The notes below the pieces were generated by a model. It searched no databases. It was given only the letters and a program-made list of their open reading frames with translations, and was not told the DNA's origin. Position numbers and translations under genes: made by a program. From the NCBI RefSeq assembly GCF_000170795.1, contig NZ_ABCM01000009.1, positions 1-64,000 on the forward strand: a DNA stretch of 64,000 nt. Reading direction: 5' to 3'. This DNA is from Pedobacter sp. BAL39 (GTDB lineage: Bacteria; Bacteroidota; Bacteroidia; Sphingobacteriales; Sphingobacteriaceae). Numbering within the stretch: the first letter of the stretch is position 1; every line of letters starts with the position of its first letter. Of the stretch, positions 1-8,624 are shown in pieces.

Positions 1-288
1 CACACCATATACCGGCTGCAGAAGAAGCTTACTGATCTGTGTTATCGCAAAAGCGGAACTGGTTTCCATGGCAATCAGCACAGAGTCGCTGAAATTAAAA
101 GCACGTCTGTCTTTTACATGCATGGAGCCAAAGAGGTAGGAGCTTTTTTTTAGGCCATTTCCGCTGATCTCCCACAACAGATTATAAGGTTTCTTATCCT
201 GGGCAGTGCCAGTAAGGTGTAAAGCGGCAAATATCAGTAAGAATGCGTAGTGTGTCCAGCCTCGGCTGGAGAAAAGAGAGAGATTCAT
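1..288 (-). CDS. TraB/GumN family protein, N-terminal part (cut by window edge)
   Basis: The reading frame starts at ATG 288 and stays open to base 1, so only 96 N-terminal residues are visible. They begin with a hydrophobic signal-like stretch (about residues 12-30). LLWEISGNGLKKSSYLFGSM follows at about 37-56 and then HVKD. This matches the TraB/GumN opening, where a Trp-x-hydrophobic strand precedes the conserved S-Y-L-F-G-(T/S)-M-H motif. The family is thought to include Tiki-like metal-dependent peptidases; the role here is unknown. The gene lies downstream of the efflux operon on the same strand but is separated from it by a strong terminator hairpin, so it is probably transcribed separately. 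Confidence 0.75.
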   Translation of the reverse strand, partial: MNLSLFSSRGWTHYAFLLIFAALHLTGTAQDKKPYNLLWEISGNGLKKSSYLFGSMHVKDRRAFNFSDSVLIAMETSSAFAITQISKLLLQPVYGV

Positions 289-361
289 CGGGCGTAAAAT
301 TTAGGCATATTATGCAGGCGCTAAGATAGAATTATTTTACAGCTCAGTCCCAGATAAACAT

Positions 362-391
362 AAAAAGGAACATGAATATATGTTCCTTTTT
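362..391 (-). terminator. Terminator of the RND efflux operon
   Basis: A perfect 11-bp stem (362-372 with 381-391) encloses an 8-nt loop. Read on the minus strand, its 3' arm ends in five T residues. It lies 41 bases past the stop codon of the RND gene, as expected for the operon's intrinsic terminator. Confidence 0.75.
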
Positions 392-431
392 AAATTTGCA
401 TGGTGCTCCGCAACCTAACGAGTTGCTTTCA

Positions 432-3400
432 CTATCCCGCCTCTTCCGGAAGGGGTACAACTGCCGGTGGCAACAGTTTGTACATCACCGGAGTAACCAG
501 CCTTGACAATAACGTCGAACTGATCAGTCCGCCAATCAGTACCAGTGCCAGCGGCGAATACAGTTCACTATATTCGATAACGAGTGGCAACAACCCTCCG
601 ATTGCCGTCAGCGATGTCAGCAAAATAGGCACAAACCGGATTTCTCCAGCCTCAATGATCGCTTCTTCAATGCTCCTTCCCTGCTGCCGCAGCTGATTGG
701 TAAAATCAACCACCAACAATGAGTTTTTAACCTCAATTCCCACCAGTGCAATGAAACCTATCGTTGCGGTGAAGGATAAAGTCTCTCCGGCAAGAAACAA
801 CATGATCAGTCCGCCGACAATCCCCAGAGGGATCACTGACAACACAATGAGAATGCTCTTAAAGGTTTTAAATTCCAGGATCAGCACCCCAAGAAATCCG
901 AAGACGGTAACAATGAGGATGATCCCGAGATTGCCAAAACTTTCCTCCTGACTTTCTTTCTCTCCTGCCACCTTAAAAGAAAAACCTTTGGGAAAATTAA
1001 AGCTGTTGAGCTGTGCCGTGATGGACTCATTCAGTCGCTGCACATTGTAGCCAGGCTTTACGAATGCGGATATCGTGACGTAACGGTCTTTATCATAGTG
1101 TCTGATCTGGTTCGGAGAGCTTTCAAACCCTATATCTGCCACACTCTTGAAAGGGATGGCCCTGCCGTTTGCGGCAGGTACATAAAGGTGATCAAACATC
1201 TGTTCATCCTGGATCTTTCCCGGGCGGGCAATGGATACATTCACATTGTAGTTATCGGCTTTGCCGACATCTTCTCTATAAGTAGCGACATTCAGACCAG
1301 CGGCGCCGAGACGCACCGCCATGTCGATATCTCCCGAGGCAATGCCCAGCAGACCCGCTTTTTCCCTGTTGATGTTTACTTTTAGGTCTGTAGGTTTTAC
1401 CAGCAGCGGATTGTTGACATAAATGGTACCATCTACTTTCCCAATCATTGCAGCGATGTCAAAAGCAGTTTTCCGGAGGGCGATAAGGTCATCAGAATAG
1501 ATGCGGTAGGCCAGCGGTGCCTCCACCGGCGGCCCCTGTTCAAAATCCTTCACCCTGATGGTGGCGCCGGGATATCCCTCAAGATCTTTTCTCAGCCGTT
1601 CGATCACCGCTACTTTCTCTCTTGTTTTCAACCCTGCCACCTGCACGAATACCTGCGCATAGTTCTCACTTTCATTGTGAGGGACCACATTGTAATAAAT
1701 CCGCGGGTTACCCTTGCCCACATTACTGGCAAAAGAACTGATTTCCGGAACCTTCTTCAGCACAGACTCCACATAACGTGTGACCTTATCTGTAGCCGCA
1801 ATATTGGTACCCTCAGGGGTTTCAATCTCCACCAGGAACATCGGTTTTTCAGATTTCGGAAAAAGGCTGCTGCCAATTACCGGCACCAGGGCCAGGGAGG
1901 CCAGGAAGATCCCCCCAATGACCAGCAGGGTCACCAATGGTTTGCCCAGCGCTAATGCCAGCACTTTTCCATACGTCGTATGAATGCCTTTTTTCATTGC
2001 CCGAAGCAGGAAGTTTCCCTCTTCACTCTGATGAGGCTTCAGAATGATGCTTGCCAGAAAAGGAACTACAGTCAGCGACACAACCATGGAAGCCAGGATG
2101 GTCGTGATTACCGATAAAGGAAGACTTCGGATGAAATCTCCCGCCCCTTCAGGAAGAAATACGATGGGTAAAAAGGCAAAAATCAACAATACCGTGCAGC
2201 CTACCACCGCAATACCGATCTGCGAAGTGGCCTTAATGGAGGCTTCCAGCTTCCCGTATCCCATCCGGAGATACCTTTCAATATTTTCCACGACCACGAT
2301 GCTGTCGTCGACCAGGATGCCCAGTGCGACAATCATGCCGACAATACTGAGCTGGTTGATGTTGTAACCAAGGACATTCATGAGGGTCAGCCCGATGGCC
2401 AGCGACAATGGGATAGAGATCATCACTACGACAGAGGCGCGGGTGCCCAGGGGAAGCAGGGTGACGAGCACCAGCAGGATGGCGATGCCAAAGTCCCTCG
2501 TGAAGTGTGAAAGCCTGACATCCACGCTTTGTGCCTGGTCAAAAACCTTGATCAGATCGATGTTCGCAGGGAGATCCTTTTTAAAATCTTCAATCACGGG
2601 CGCAATCTTGTCCTGCACACTGATGATGTTTTCCTTATCTTTCAGACTTGCATTCACAAAACTACAGCGATAGCCGTTCAGGCGTGTGAGGTGCGTTTCC
2701 TCTTCATAACCGAGACGGACATCCGCAACGTCCTTGAGGTAAACAATTTTGCCGGCACCAGAATACACCACCGTATTGCGCACTTCTTCAATGTTGGTGA
2801 AGTTACCACTGGTTTTCACATTCAGCTTCTTATCGCCGATGCTGATGCTACCCCCCGGGATGTTTACATTTTCACTGCGCAGGGCATTGATCACCTGGTT
2901 CTGTGTGAGCTGCTGCTGAGCAATCTTCTCCAGGTTCAGTCGCACGTTGACCTGGTGCTCCGGCAGACCAACATAGTCTACTTTTTTTAATGCAGGAATC
3001 TTTTCAATCTTTTCTTTTAGCGCCTTTGAGTATTTCTTTAATACCCCGTAAGACGCATTTTCACTGACCAGGGCATATTGATAAATACTCACATCAGATG
3101 GGCTGAACTTCTCTATCCTGATGTCGGCAATATCTTCAGGAAGTGCGGTTTTAAGGGCATTGATCTCCCGAACCACTTCCTGGTATTTATCGTCAGGATC
3201 CGAAGCATATTTATAAATGATCTGTATGACCGCCAGGCCGTTGCTGATGTCGGTGGTGATGTGCTTGATGTCATCAAGCTCATGTATTTTCTTTTCAATA
3301 GGGTCTACCACCAGCTGCTCCATGTCTTTCGGGTTGGTACCGGGATAAACGACGACCACGGAAAACTGGGGTGAATGTACTTCGGGGTCTTCACTACGGG

Positions 3401-3497
3401 GCATGGTAAACAAGGAATAAAGCCCAAGGGCAAAAACCGCAACAAATACAATCAGCGTAAACTGGTAATTTTTAACTGCGAATTCAGGTAATTTCAT
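432..3497 (-). CDS. Efflux RND transporter permease subunit
   Basis: This is a 1021-residue inner-membrane pump of the AcrB/MexF-like RND superfamily, which exports substrates using the proton gradient. It has the RND layout: TM1 at about residues 10-30, a first periplasmic loop, a TM bundle at about 335-540, a second periplasmic loop, and a final TM bundle at about 855-1000. The TM4 motif LVDDSIVVVENI near residue 395 carries the paired Asp residues of the proton relay. It is the third gene of an operon tolC-adaptor-pump, with 17 bases between it and the adaptor gene. A TetR repressor lies upstream. The substrate cannot be read from the sequence; drugs or other hydrophobic compounds are more likely than metals because CzcA hallmarks are not obvious. 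Confidence 0.93.
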   Translation of the reverse strand: MKLPEFAVKNYQFTLIVFVAVFALGLYSLFTMPRSEDPEVHSPQFSVVVVYPGTNPKDMEQLVVDPIEKKIHELDDIKHITTDISNGLAVIQIIYKYASDPDDKYQEVVREINALKTALPEDIADIRIEKFSPSDVSIYQYALVSENASYGVLKKYSKALKEKIEKIPALKKVDYVGLPEHQVNVRLNLEKIAQQQLTQNQVINALRSENVNIPGGSISIGDKKLNVKTSGNFTNIEEVRNTVVYSGAGKIVYLKDVADVRLGYEEETHLTRLNGYRCSFVNASLKDKENIISVQDKIAPVIEDFKKDLPANIDLIKVFDQAQSVDVRLSHFTRDFGIAILLVLVTLLPLGTRASVVVMISIPLSLAIGLTLMNVLGYNINQLSIVGMIVALGILVDDSIVVVENIERYLRMGYGKLEASIKATSQIGIAVVGCTVLLIFAFLPIVFLPEGAGDFIRSLPLSVITTILASMVVSLTVVPFLASIILKPHQSEEGNFLLRAMKKGIHTTYGKVLALALGKPLVTLLVIGGIFLASLALVPVIGSSLFPKSEKPMFLVEIETPEGTNIAATDKVTRYVESVLKKVPEISSFASNVGKGNPRIYYNVVPHNESENYAQVFVQVAGLKTREKVAVIERLRKDLEGYPGATIRVKDFEQGPPVEAPLAYRIYSDDLIALRKTAFDIAAMIGKVDGTIYVNNPLLVKPTDLKVNINREKAGLLGIASGDIDMAVRLGAAGLNVATYREDVGKADNYNVNVSIARPGKIQDEQMFDHLYVPAANGRAIPFKSVADIGFESSPNQIRHYDKDRYVTISAFVKPGYNVQRLNESITAQLNSFNFPKGFSFKVAGEKESQEESFGNLGIILIVTVFGFLGVLILEFKTFKSILIVLSVIPLGIVGGLIMLFLAGETLSFTATIGFIALVGIEVKNSLLVVDFTNQLRQQGRSIEEAIIEAGEIRFVPILLTSLTAIGGLLPLVIEYSELYSPLALVLIGGLISSTLLSRLVTPVMYKLLPPAVVPLPEEAG

Positions 3498-3514
3498 CTC
3501 TGCAGGTCTTTAAG

Positions 3515-4549
3515 TTATTTAACAATTCTGAGGCTTGACCCTTCACTGAGGTAAGCTGAGCCTTCCCTGATGACCCGGTCCTGTGAGCTGATCCCTGAGG
3601 AGATAAAAGCTTTGCCATCTTTCATATAGGCGACCCTTACGGTCTTTTTTGCAGCCTTCTGATTCACCGCGGTAAATACAAAGGCACTATCGTTATTGCC
3701 TTCCACAATGGCATCCATTGGTACAGATAGCAGTTCTGTTTTTCCAGAAGGGAAGATTTTCACTTTCGCAAAGAGACCAGATACCAGTTTCACACCTTCC
3801 GGCTCCAGCCTGATCTCCACCTGGTAGAGGCCCGACCCGGCATCACTGCCCTGGGCAATAGACTTCACCTTACCACGGACCGTCTGCGGAAGAACATCAA
3901 AATGAAGCTCAGCATTTTCATTCCCATGGATCCTGCTGCGTTCCTTGTCGGTAATGCCACATTTGATCACCCAGTCTTTGCTGGCAATGCTGCTGATGTA
4001 AAGAACAGGTGTTCCACCGGTAACCTGCTCGCCTTCATTCGCCAGTTTCTTCAATACCACTCCATCCGTATTGGCAATGATACTGGATTGGGTCGTGTTG
4101 AACCGGGCAATGTCGTATTGTTTCTTTGCGATGTCCAGGGCCGTCTGACTATTTTCCAACTGTTCACGCGTACTCACACTGTCGCGGTACAGGTTGGCAA
4201 TACGCTGGGCATCTCTTCTAGCCTTCTGGTACTGTGCTTCCGCCTGTCCCAGGTTGGCGTTCACTTCGGTCATGTTCAGCAGTGCCAGCACCTGACCGCG
4301 GCGCACATGGTCGCCTTCTTTCACTTTGATCGCATTGATGATACCACCTGTTTTAAAGGATAGGTTGCTCTGTTGCTCAGAGGAAAGCAGCCCAGAGCTC
4401 TGGATGGCTTCCGTTTCCTGAAGTTCATCCGCAGAAATCAGTTTTACAGGAATGGTGGTATCCGTTTTCTTTACAGGTTCTGGCTGATGACAACCTACTG
4501 TAGCCATACACGTAGAAATCAGGACGGCGTAGTATTGAATATGTTTCAT
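3515..4549 (-). CDS. Efflux RND transporter periplasmic adaptor subunit (lipoprotein)
   Basis: This 344-residue membrane-fusion protein would bridge the RND pump and the TolC channel. The N-terminus is a lipoprotein signal with Cys20 in an ATVGC lipobox, so it is probably anchored by lipid. A biotinyl-lipoyl-like half motif (VKEGDHVRRGQVLALLN, about residues 76-92) is followed by a coiled-coil hairpin rich in Gln/Ala/Arg (about 100-150). The second lipoyl half (about 160-185) and a beta-barrel domain come next. The gene sits between tolC (18 bases upstream) and the pump (17 bases downstream), so the three are almost certainly cotranscribed. Confidence 0.92.
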   Translation of the reverse strand: MKHIQYYAVLISTCMATVGCHQPEPVKKTDTTIPVKLISADELQETEAIQSSGLLSSEQQSNLSFKTGGIINAIKVKEGDHVRRGQVLALLNMTEVNANLGQAEAQYQKARRDAQRIANLYRDSVSTREQLENSQTALDIAKKQYDIARFNTTQSSIIANTDGVVLKKLANEGEQVTGGTPVLYISSIASKDWVIKCGITDKERSRIHGNENAELHFDVLPQTVRGKVKSIAQGSDAGSGLYQVEIRLEPEGVKLVSGLFAKVKIFPSGKTELLSVPMDAIVEGNNDSAFVFTAVNQKAAKKTVRVAYMKDGKAFISSGISSQDRVIREGSAYLSEGSSLRIVK

Positions 4550-4567
4550 TTTCGAGGTATTTTAAGG

Positions 4568-5905
4568 TTAATATTGATAGCTGGCATTGGCGCGTTCCAG
4601 CTCTGTCTGCCGGGTTTGCACATTGAGGTAAGCGATGCTTTGCTTCTGCTGATCGTTGATGAGCCTGGTCTGCGCGTCGAGCAGCTCCAGGTAAAGTGCC
4701 TGTCCTTCCTTATAGAGGCGCTGCTGGTCTTTGAAATATTGTTCAGACAGAGACACCTGACTTTGTGCAGCAGAAAAGGCCTGATTAGCAGCCTCCAGCC
4801 TGTTTTTCGCTGTCAGCACTTCCATCTGCAGCTGTTGTTCTACCTGCTCCAGTTGTGTATGTGCAGACCTGAGCTCCAGCTGTGCCTGCTGAATTTTATT
4901 GTTGTTGCGGTTTCCGGAAAAGATGTTCCAGGACAGGGTGACTCCAAAAAGATAATAGGGTGTTTCTCCATTCACTTTTATAAAATCCCCCTGCGAGCCA
5001 AGATCCAGGAAAGTGGAAAGTTTCGGCAGCATATTGGATTTGGTCATACGCAGGGAAAGCTCATTGAGCTGAGTGGCAGAGGCCATGGCAGCAAGCTCTT
5101 CACGTTGTCCTCCCGCAGTCGTGTCTTTCACAAGCGGTTGCTGAAAATCTGCTTCAATGGCTGCGTCCAATGGCCTGTTTAGCAGGAAATTGAAGTAGGC
5201 CGCAGCGTTGAGCGAAGTTGCCTTCGCATCGCCAAGCTGCGCCTGTAGACCTGCAACTTCGTTTTCTGCGCGACTGACGACGGTCCTGATGGCTTTGCCA
5301 TTTTTTACCATGGATTGGTTGATGCGCAGGTTTTCATTCGCGAGCAACAGTCCGTTTTCCAGGATCTTCAATGACTGTAAAGATTGCTGATAGCCGTAAT
5401 AGCCCAGTTTCACCTGCTTGACCAACTCTCTTTTATACACGCTGAGCTGTGCCTGCTGATAACTGATCTGCTCCTTTTTAATCCGGCTGTTGTAAATCAC
5501 CTCTGCATTGTAAAGCGGCATGGTGGTGTGCAGCTTGGCATCGTAATAATTGGTAGGGTTAAAAGCCTGACTGACATTCTTTACCTGTGGAAAGCGGGAG
5601 GAATTGGTGAGGTTGTTCAGGGTGCTGTACACCGGGTTCAGCAAATCGCCGATAGGGATTTCTATTTTACGACCTCCGCCGGAAGTAACATAAGAGGTAT
5701 TGAACTCCACCTCAGGCAGGAAAAGGCCTTTAGCTTCTTTCAGCGCATAGAGGCTTTTCTGCAGCGCGAAGTCCTGCTGCTTCAGGCCAAGATTGTTGCT
5801 GATGGCTTCCGCGATATATTTGTCGAGCGGCTCTTGTGCCTTCAGGTCTCCTGGTAGCCATAAAGCCAGAAGAAGACAGCAAAAGATGGTTAAGTTTGTT
5901 TTCAT
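4568..5905 (-). CDS. TolC family outer membrane efflux protein
   Basis: This 445-residue protein starts with a cleavable signal peptide ending near AQ at residue 24. The body consists of long Ala/Gln/Leu-rich helical segments repeated in two halves (about 130-240 and 320-440). This is the TolC fold that forms a trimeric outer-membrane and periplasmic tunnel. It is the first gene of the efflux operon. Its 183-base upstream region holds two copies of a 14-bp motif also present in front of the TetR gene, which suggests repression by that regulator. Confidence 0.9.
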   Translation of the reverse strand: MKTNLTIFCCLLLALWLPGDLKAQEPLDKYIAEAISNNLGLKQQDFALQKSLYALKEAKGLFLPEVEFNTSYVTSGGGRKIEIPIGDLLNPVYSTLNNLTNSSRFPQVKNVSQAFNPTNYYDAKLHTTMPLYNAEVIYNSRIKKEQISYQQAQLSVYKRELVKQVKLGYYGYQQSLQSLKILENGLLLANENLRINQSMVKNGKAIRTVVSRAENEVAGLQAQLGDAKATSLNAAAYFNFLLNRPLDAAIEADFQQPLVKDTTAGGQREELAAMASATQLNELSLRMTKSNMLPKLSTFLDLGSQGDFIKVNGETPYYLFGVTLSWNIFSGNRNNNKIQQAQLELRSAHTQLEQVEQQLQMEVLTAKNRLEAANQAFSAAQSQVSLSEQYFKDQQRLYKEGQALYLELLDAQTRLINDQQKQSIAYLNVQTRQTELERANASYQY

Positions 5906-5980
5906 TACATATTGATTTACTGTGGTCTACAATTTATTTGAGTATGGAAGAGCAGGTTTAATTATTCGACGTTCATAAAC

Positions 5981-5994
5981 TAAACACTGTTCAT
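5981..5994. promoter_or_regulatory. Putative TetR operator, copy 1 (upstream of tolC)
   Basis: TAAACACTGTTCAT is an imperfect palindrome (AACA-C-TGTT core). The identical 14-mer occurs again at 6059-6072 and 6728-6741. It lies 76 bases before the tolC start codon. Binding by the neighbouring TetR protein is inferred. Confidence 0.55.
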
Positions 5995-6058
5995 ATAGAT
6001 GGGTGATTTTGCGTATTGTTACATGTTCCACTTTAAAAAATGATTGATGGTTTTTTAA

Positions 6059-6072
6059 TAAACACTGTTCAT
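6059..6072. promoter_or_regulatory. Putative TetR operator, copy 2
   Basis: This is an identical 14-mer to those at 5981 and 6728, between tolC and tetR. It overlaps a small hairpin (6062-6080) that may be the tetR terminator, so this copy could serve either purpose. Confidence 0.4.
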
Positions 6073-6080
6073 GTCAGTGT
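6062..6080 (-). terminator. Possible tetR terminator hairpin
   Basis: ACACTG (6062-6067) pairs with CAGTGT (6075-6080) around a 7-nt loop. On the minus strand it is followed by TTTATT. It lies 8 bases past the tetR stop codon. The stem is short, so confidence is limited. Confidence 0.35.
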
Positions 6081-6088
6081 AATTTTTT

Positions 6089-6703
6089 TTAGTGTGCCAG
6101 GTTTTTGATAAAATAATTCATGGCGTGTTTGAGGATCTCTCCATCACTATCTGAACCTATGCCCATAGATTTAAACCGTTCGCGGATATGCAGCGAAACC
6201 AATCCATGCGCAAACGACCAAACAGTAACTGCAATGACATTGACGTCTCCAGGCACGATCAGCTTCTGGTCAAGGCATTCCTGTACCGTATTCAGCAGAA
6301 ACTGGAAGGCGTGGTCACCTGCATCCCATTTATCGTGACAGGCAATCTGACCAAGCGGCGCTCTCATGATGAACATAAGGTCATAATAATCTGGATTATT
6401 AAGGGCGAAATTGATGTAGGTACTGCCCAAGGCATGCAGGCGCTCTAAGGAGTTAGCGATTTCAAGGAGGGGCTGAAACTCCTGATGAAGTAATGCAAAT
6501 CCCTGCTCATGGATAATAAAAAAGATTTCATCTTTCTCTTTAAAATAAAGATAAATGGTTGCCGGGCTGTATTCGATATCATCGGCAATATTGCGGATAG
6601 AAGTTTTATCATAACCCTGCTCTAAAAACAGTTTGGTAGCCGATGCGATGATCAACTTCTGCCTATCCAGCTTGTCCCGTTCTTTTCTGTCTTTAATTGC
6701 CAT
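6089..6703 (-). CDS. TetR/AcrR family transcriptional regulator
   Basis: This 204-residue repressor has an N-terminal helix-turn-helix (about residues 18-60, including SIRNIADDIEYSPATIYLYF) and a variable C-terminal ligand domain. I place the start at ATG 6703 rather than an in-frame TTG six codons upstream. The ATG lies 25 bases from an operator-like repeat at 6728-6741. The gene is immediately upstream of and parallel to the tolC-adaptor-RND operon. The shared 14-bp motif at both promoters suggests that it represses both itself and the pump. The C-terminal domain resembles the WHG-type TetR group, but the ligand is unknown. Confidence 0.9.
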   Translation of the reverse strand: MAIKDRKERDKLDRQKLIIASATKLFLEQGYDKTSIRNIADDIEYSPATIYLYFKEKDEIFFIIHEQGFALLHQEFQPLLEIANSLERLHALGSTYINFALNNPDYYDLMFIMRAPLGQIACHDKWDAGDHAFQFLLNTVQECLDQKLIVPGDVNVIAVTVWSFAHGLVSLHIRERFKSMGIGSDSDGEILKHAMNYFIKNLAH

Positions 6704-6727
6704 AATTTTATAACACCGCAAATATAC

Positions 6728-6741
6728 TAAACACTGTTCAT
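6728..6741. promoter_or_regulatory. Putative TetR operator, copy 3 (tetR promoter)
   Basis: This is the third identical copy of TAAACACTGTTCAT, 25 bases before the tetR ATG. The position fits autorepression. Confidence 0.55.
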
Positions 6742-7087
6742 AAAAATCAAATATTATTCAATATTTAAATAATGGATCAAGTGTGATGCTAATGTTATGT
6801 TAACCAGCCTATCATTAATCCTGCCTCAGTCAGCTGCTGGTGGAAATCCTTGAAGTTAATTGCGGTTGTTTTAATTGGCGTTAGTTATTGTCCTCAATGT
6901 GCGAAGGTCATAAATACCATTTCATAAATGACCTGAGGGTGTTTAAGTTTTTGGTAAAAGATTGATATTTTTGATTGATAGAATACATTACCGCAGCGCG
7001 GACTGAAAATTATTGCAGCCTTAACAGCATACATAGATCAGCATAGCGCAGCATGAAAACACTATTGCAGCAAAGACAGCATACATT
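6742..7087. other. Intergenic region with one inverted repeat
   Basis: No gene is visible between tetR and the small AraC gene. An inverted repeat pairs AGGTCAT (6905-6911) with ATGACCT (6928-6934), and the flanks extend it. The last 70 bases before the AraC start repeat the words CAGCATA and GCAGCAAAG several times without forming clear tandem units. No consensus promoter was found. Confidence 0.4.
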
Positions 7088-7525
7088 ATGGCAGCAAAGA
7101 TTCCCAAGAAAATACTCGCCAGGCAGCATGAAATCACTGGTATTTTTTTAGCAGAGGTCGATAAACACCTATCTGACATTGTCAACCAGCGTGCTACGGA
7201 GATGTTTGAGATCCGGGACATTGCAAACCTGATGTTTATACATCCGACACACCTGAGCAATACCATCAAACTGGCTACAGGAAACTCACCATGTTTTTTC
7301 TTTGAGGAAAAGATCCTTGACATTGCCAAAGCAATGCTGGAAAAGAACGACAGGTCAATCAGTTCCATAGCGATGCTGCTGACCTATGATCCTTCCAACT
7401 TCACGAAATTTTTCAAACGTTTTACCGGAATGACACCAAAACAATACCGGGAGGCTGCCTTGGGACCTGTCACTCAGCAGGGAAGCGTCGCCTTAAATAA
7501 AAATACTGTACTACTCACCATTTAA
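7088..7525 (+). CDS. Small AraC-family DNA-binding protein
   Basis: This 145-residue protein contains essentially only an AraC/XylS double helix-turn-helix domain (about residues 20-125). The first HTH includes FEIRDIANLMFIHPTHLSN, and the second includes ISSIAMLLTYDPSNFTKFFK followed by RFTGMTPKQYR. There is no N-terminal ligand or cupin domain, so it is half the usual length of about 290 residues. It lies 99 bases upstream of an SDR gene on the same strand and may regulate it, as is common for such pairs. It could be a truncated regulator, but the ORF is intact. Confidence 0.8.
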   Translation: MAAKIPKKILARQHEITGIFLAEVDKHLSDIVNQRATEMFEIRDIANLMFIHPTHLSNTIKLATGNSPCFFFEEKILDIAKAMLEKNDRSISSIAMLLTYDPSNFTKFFKRFTGMTPKQYREAALGPVTQQGSVALNKNTVLLTI

Positions 7526-7624
7526 CAGGAAGCTATCACCATTTTCCGGAACCTTTCAACGCTACTTTTGTATTGTTAATTCAACAATAGAATGTGTTTT
7601 AAACATTCCATAAACTTTAAACAT

Positions 7625-8386
7625 ATGAAAAGTAGTCACATTGCATTAGTAACAGGCGGAAGCCGCGGACTCGGTAAAGACATGGCTTTAAACCTTGCAA
7701 AAAAAGGGCTGGATGTCATCTTAACTTATAACAACGAAAAAGAAGCAGCACTTCAGGTATCGGAGGCCATCGAGGCCCTTGGCCAGAAGGCGGCTGTAAT
7801 TCAGTTAAATGTGGGCGAAGCAAAATCTTTCGACAGCTTCTTCCTGAACCTTAAAAACACCCTTACAGAAACCTTTCAGGCAGCGCACATCAATTTTCTG
7901 ATCAACAATGCAGGTATAGGGCTGGAATCTCATTTTGAAAAAACATCCGAGGAAGATTTTGATACCTTAATGAATATCCATTTCAAGGGTGCTTTTTTTC
8001 TTACCCAAAAGGCATTGCCTTTTCTTGCTGACGGGGGTGGGATTGTAAACATCTCCACAGGCTTATCTCGTTTCGCCTTCCCTGGCTATGCTGCCTATGC
8101 ATCTATGAAGGGGGCGATCGAAGTGCTGACAAAATATCAGGCAAAAGAACTTGGGGAAAGAAGGATCCGTGTGAACGTAGTGGCTCCCGGTGCTATCGAA
8201 ACAGATTTCCGCGGTGGCGCAATACGCGATAATGCTGCTGCAAACAAAGCCGTTGCGTCGATGACAGCGTTAGGAAGAGTCGGACTGCCAGAAGACATTG
8301 GCGGCGTAGTGGCCTTCCTTTGTACTGATGAAGCCCGATGGATCAACGCACAGCGCATCGAAATATCAGGCGGTATGATGTTGTAA
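7625..8386 (+). CDS. SDR family NAD(P)-dependent oxidoreductase
   Basis: This is a 253-residue classical short-chain dehydrogenase. The N-terminal TGGSRGLGKDMA is the dinucleotide-binding TGxxxGxG motif, NNAG lies near residue 96, and the catalytic Ser-Tyr-Lys set is visible as NISTGLSR followed by YAAYASMKGA. I use ATG 7625; an upstream in-frame ATG at 7592 adds 11 residues of unlikely sequence before MKSSHIALVTGG. The C-terminus (ISGGMML) is typical of FabG-like SDRs, but the substrate is unknown. It follows the small AraC gene and ends before a strong terminator. Confidence 0.88.
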   Translation: MKSSHIALVTGGSRGLGKDMALNLAKKGLDVILTYNNEKEAALQVSEAIEALGQKAAVIQLNVGEAKSFDSFFLNLKNTLTETFQAAHINFLINNAGIGLESHFEKTSEEDFDTLMNIHFKGAFFLTQKALPFLADGGGIVNISTGLSRFAFPGYAAYASMKGAIEVLTKYQAKELGERRIRVNVVAPGAIETDFRGGAIRDNAAANKAVASMTALGRVGLPEDIGGVVAFLCTDEARWINAQRIEISGGMML

Positions 8387-8454
8387 TAAGGCAACATCAC
8401 ATTGTTTCCATGCGGTGTACCGCTGCAACAGAAATTGAATCATGTCCTACCAGA

Positions 8455-8489
8455 AAAAGGCATTCCTGAATAGTTCAGGAATGCCTTTT
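8455..8489 (+). terminator. Terminator after the SDR gene
   Basis: A perfect 16-bp stem (8455-8470 with 8474-8489) with loop TAG ends in TTTT on the plus strand. Its A-rich 5' arm means it could also act on the minus strand. Confidence 0.75.
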
Positions 8490-8624
8490 ATCGATGCGAA
8501 GCAGGAAAGCCTCAGGAGGTCATTCTGAAGGCAAATAAGCAAGACGACGAATAATTTTCTTTTTTTTTCACTGCGCAGATAGACTGCGCAAAGGCTATAT
8601 TTCTTTGTATCATTAAATAATATA

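Noticed and set aside
400-5857. Plus-strand open frames across the efflux operon
   Set aside because: They are opposite-strand shadows of the RND, adaptor and TolC genes and show no family motifs.
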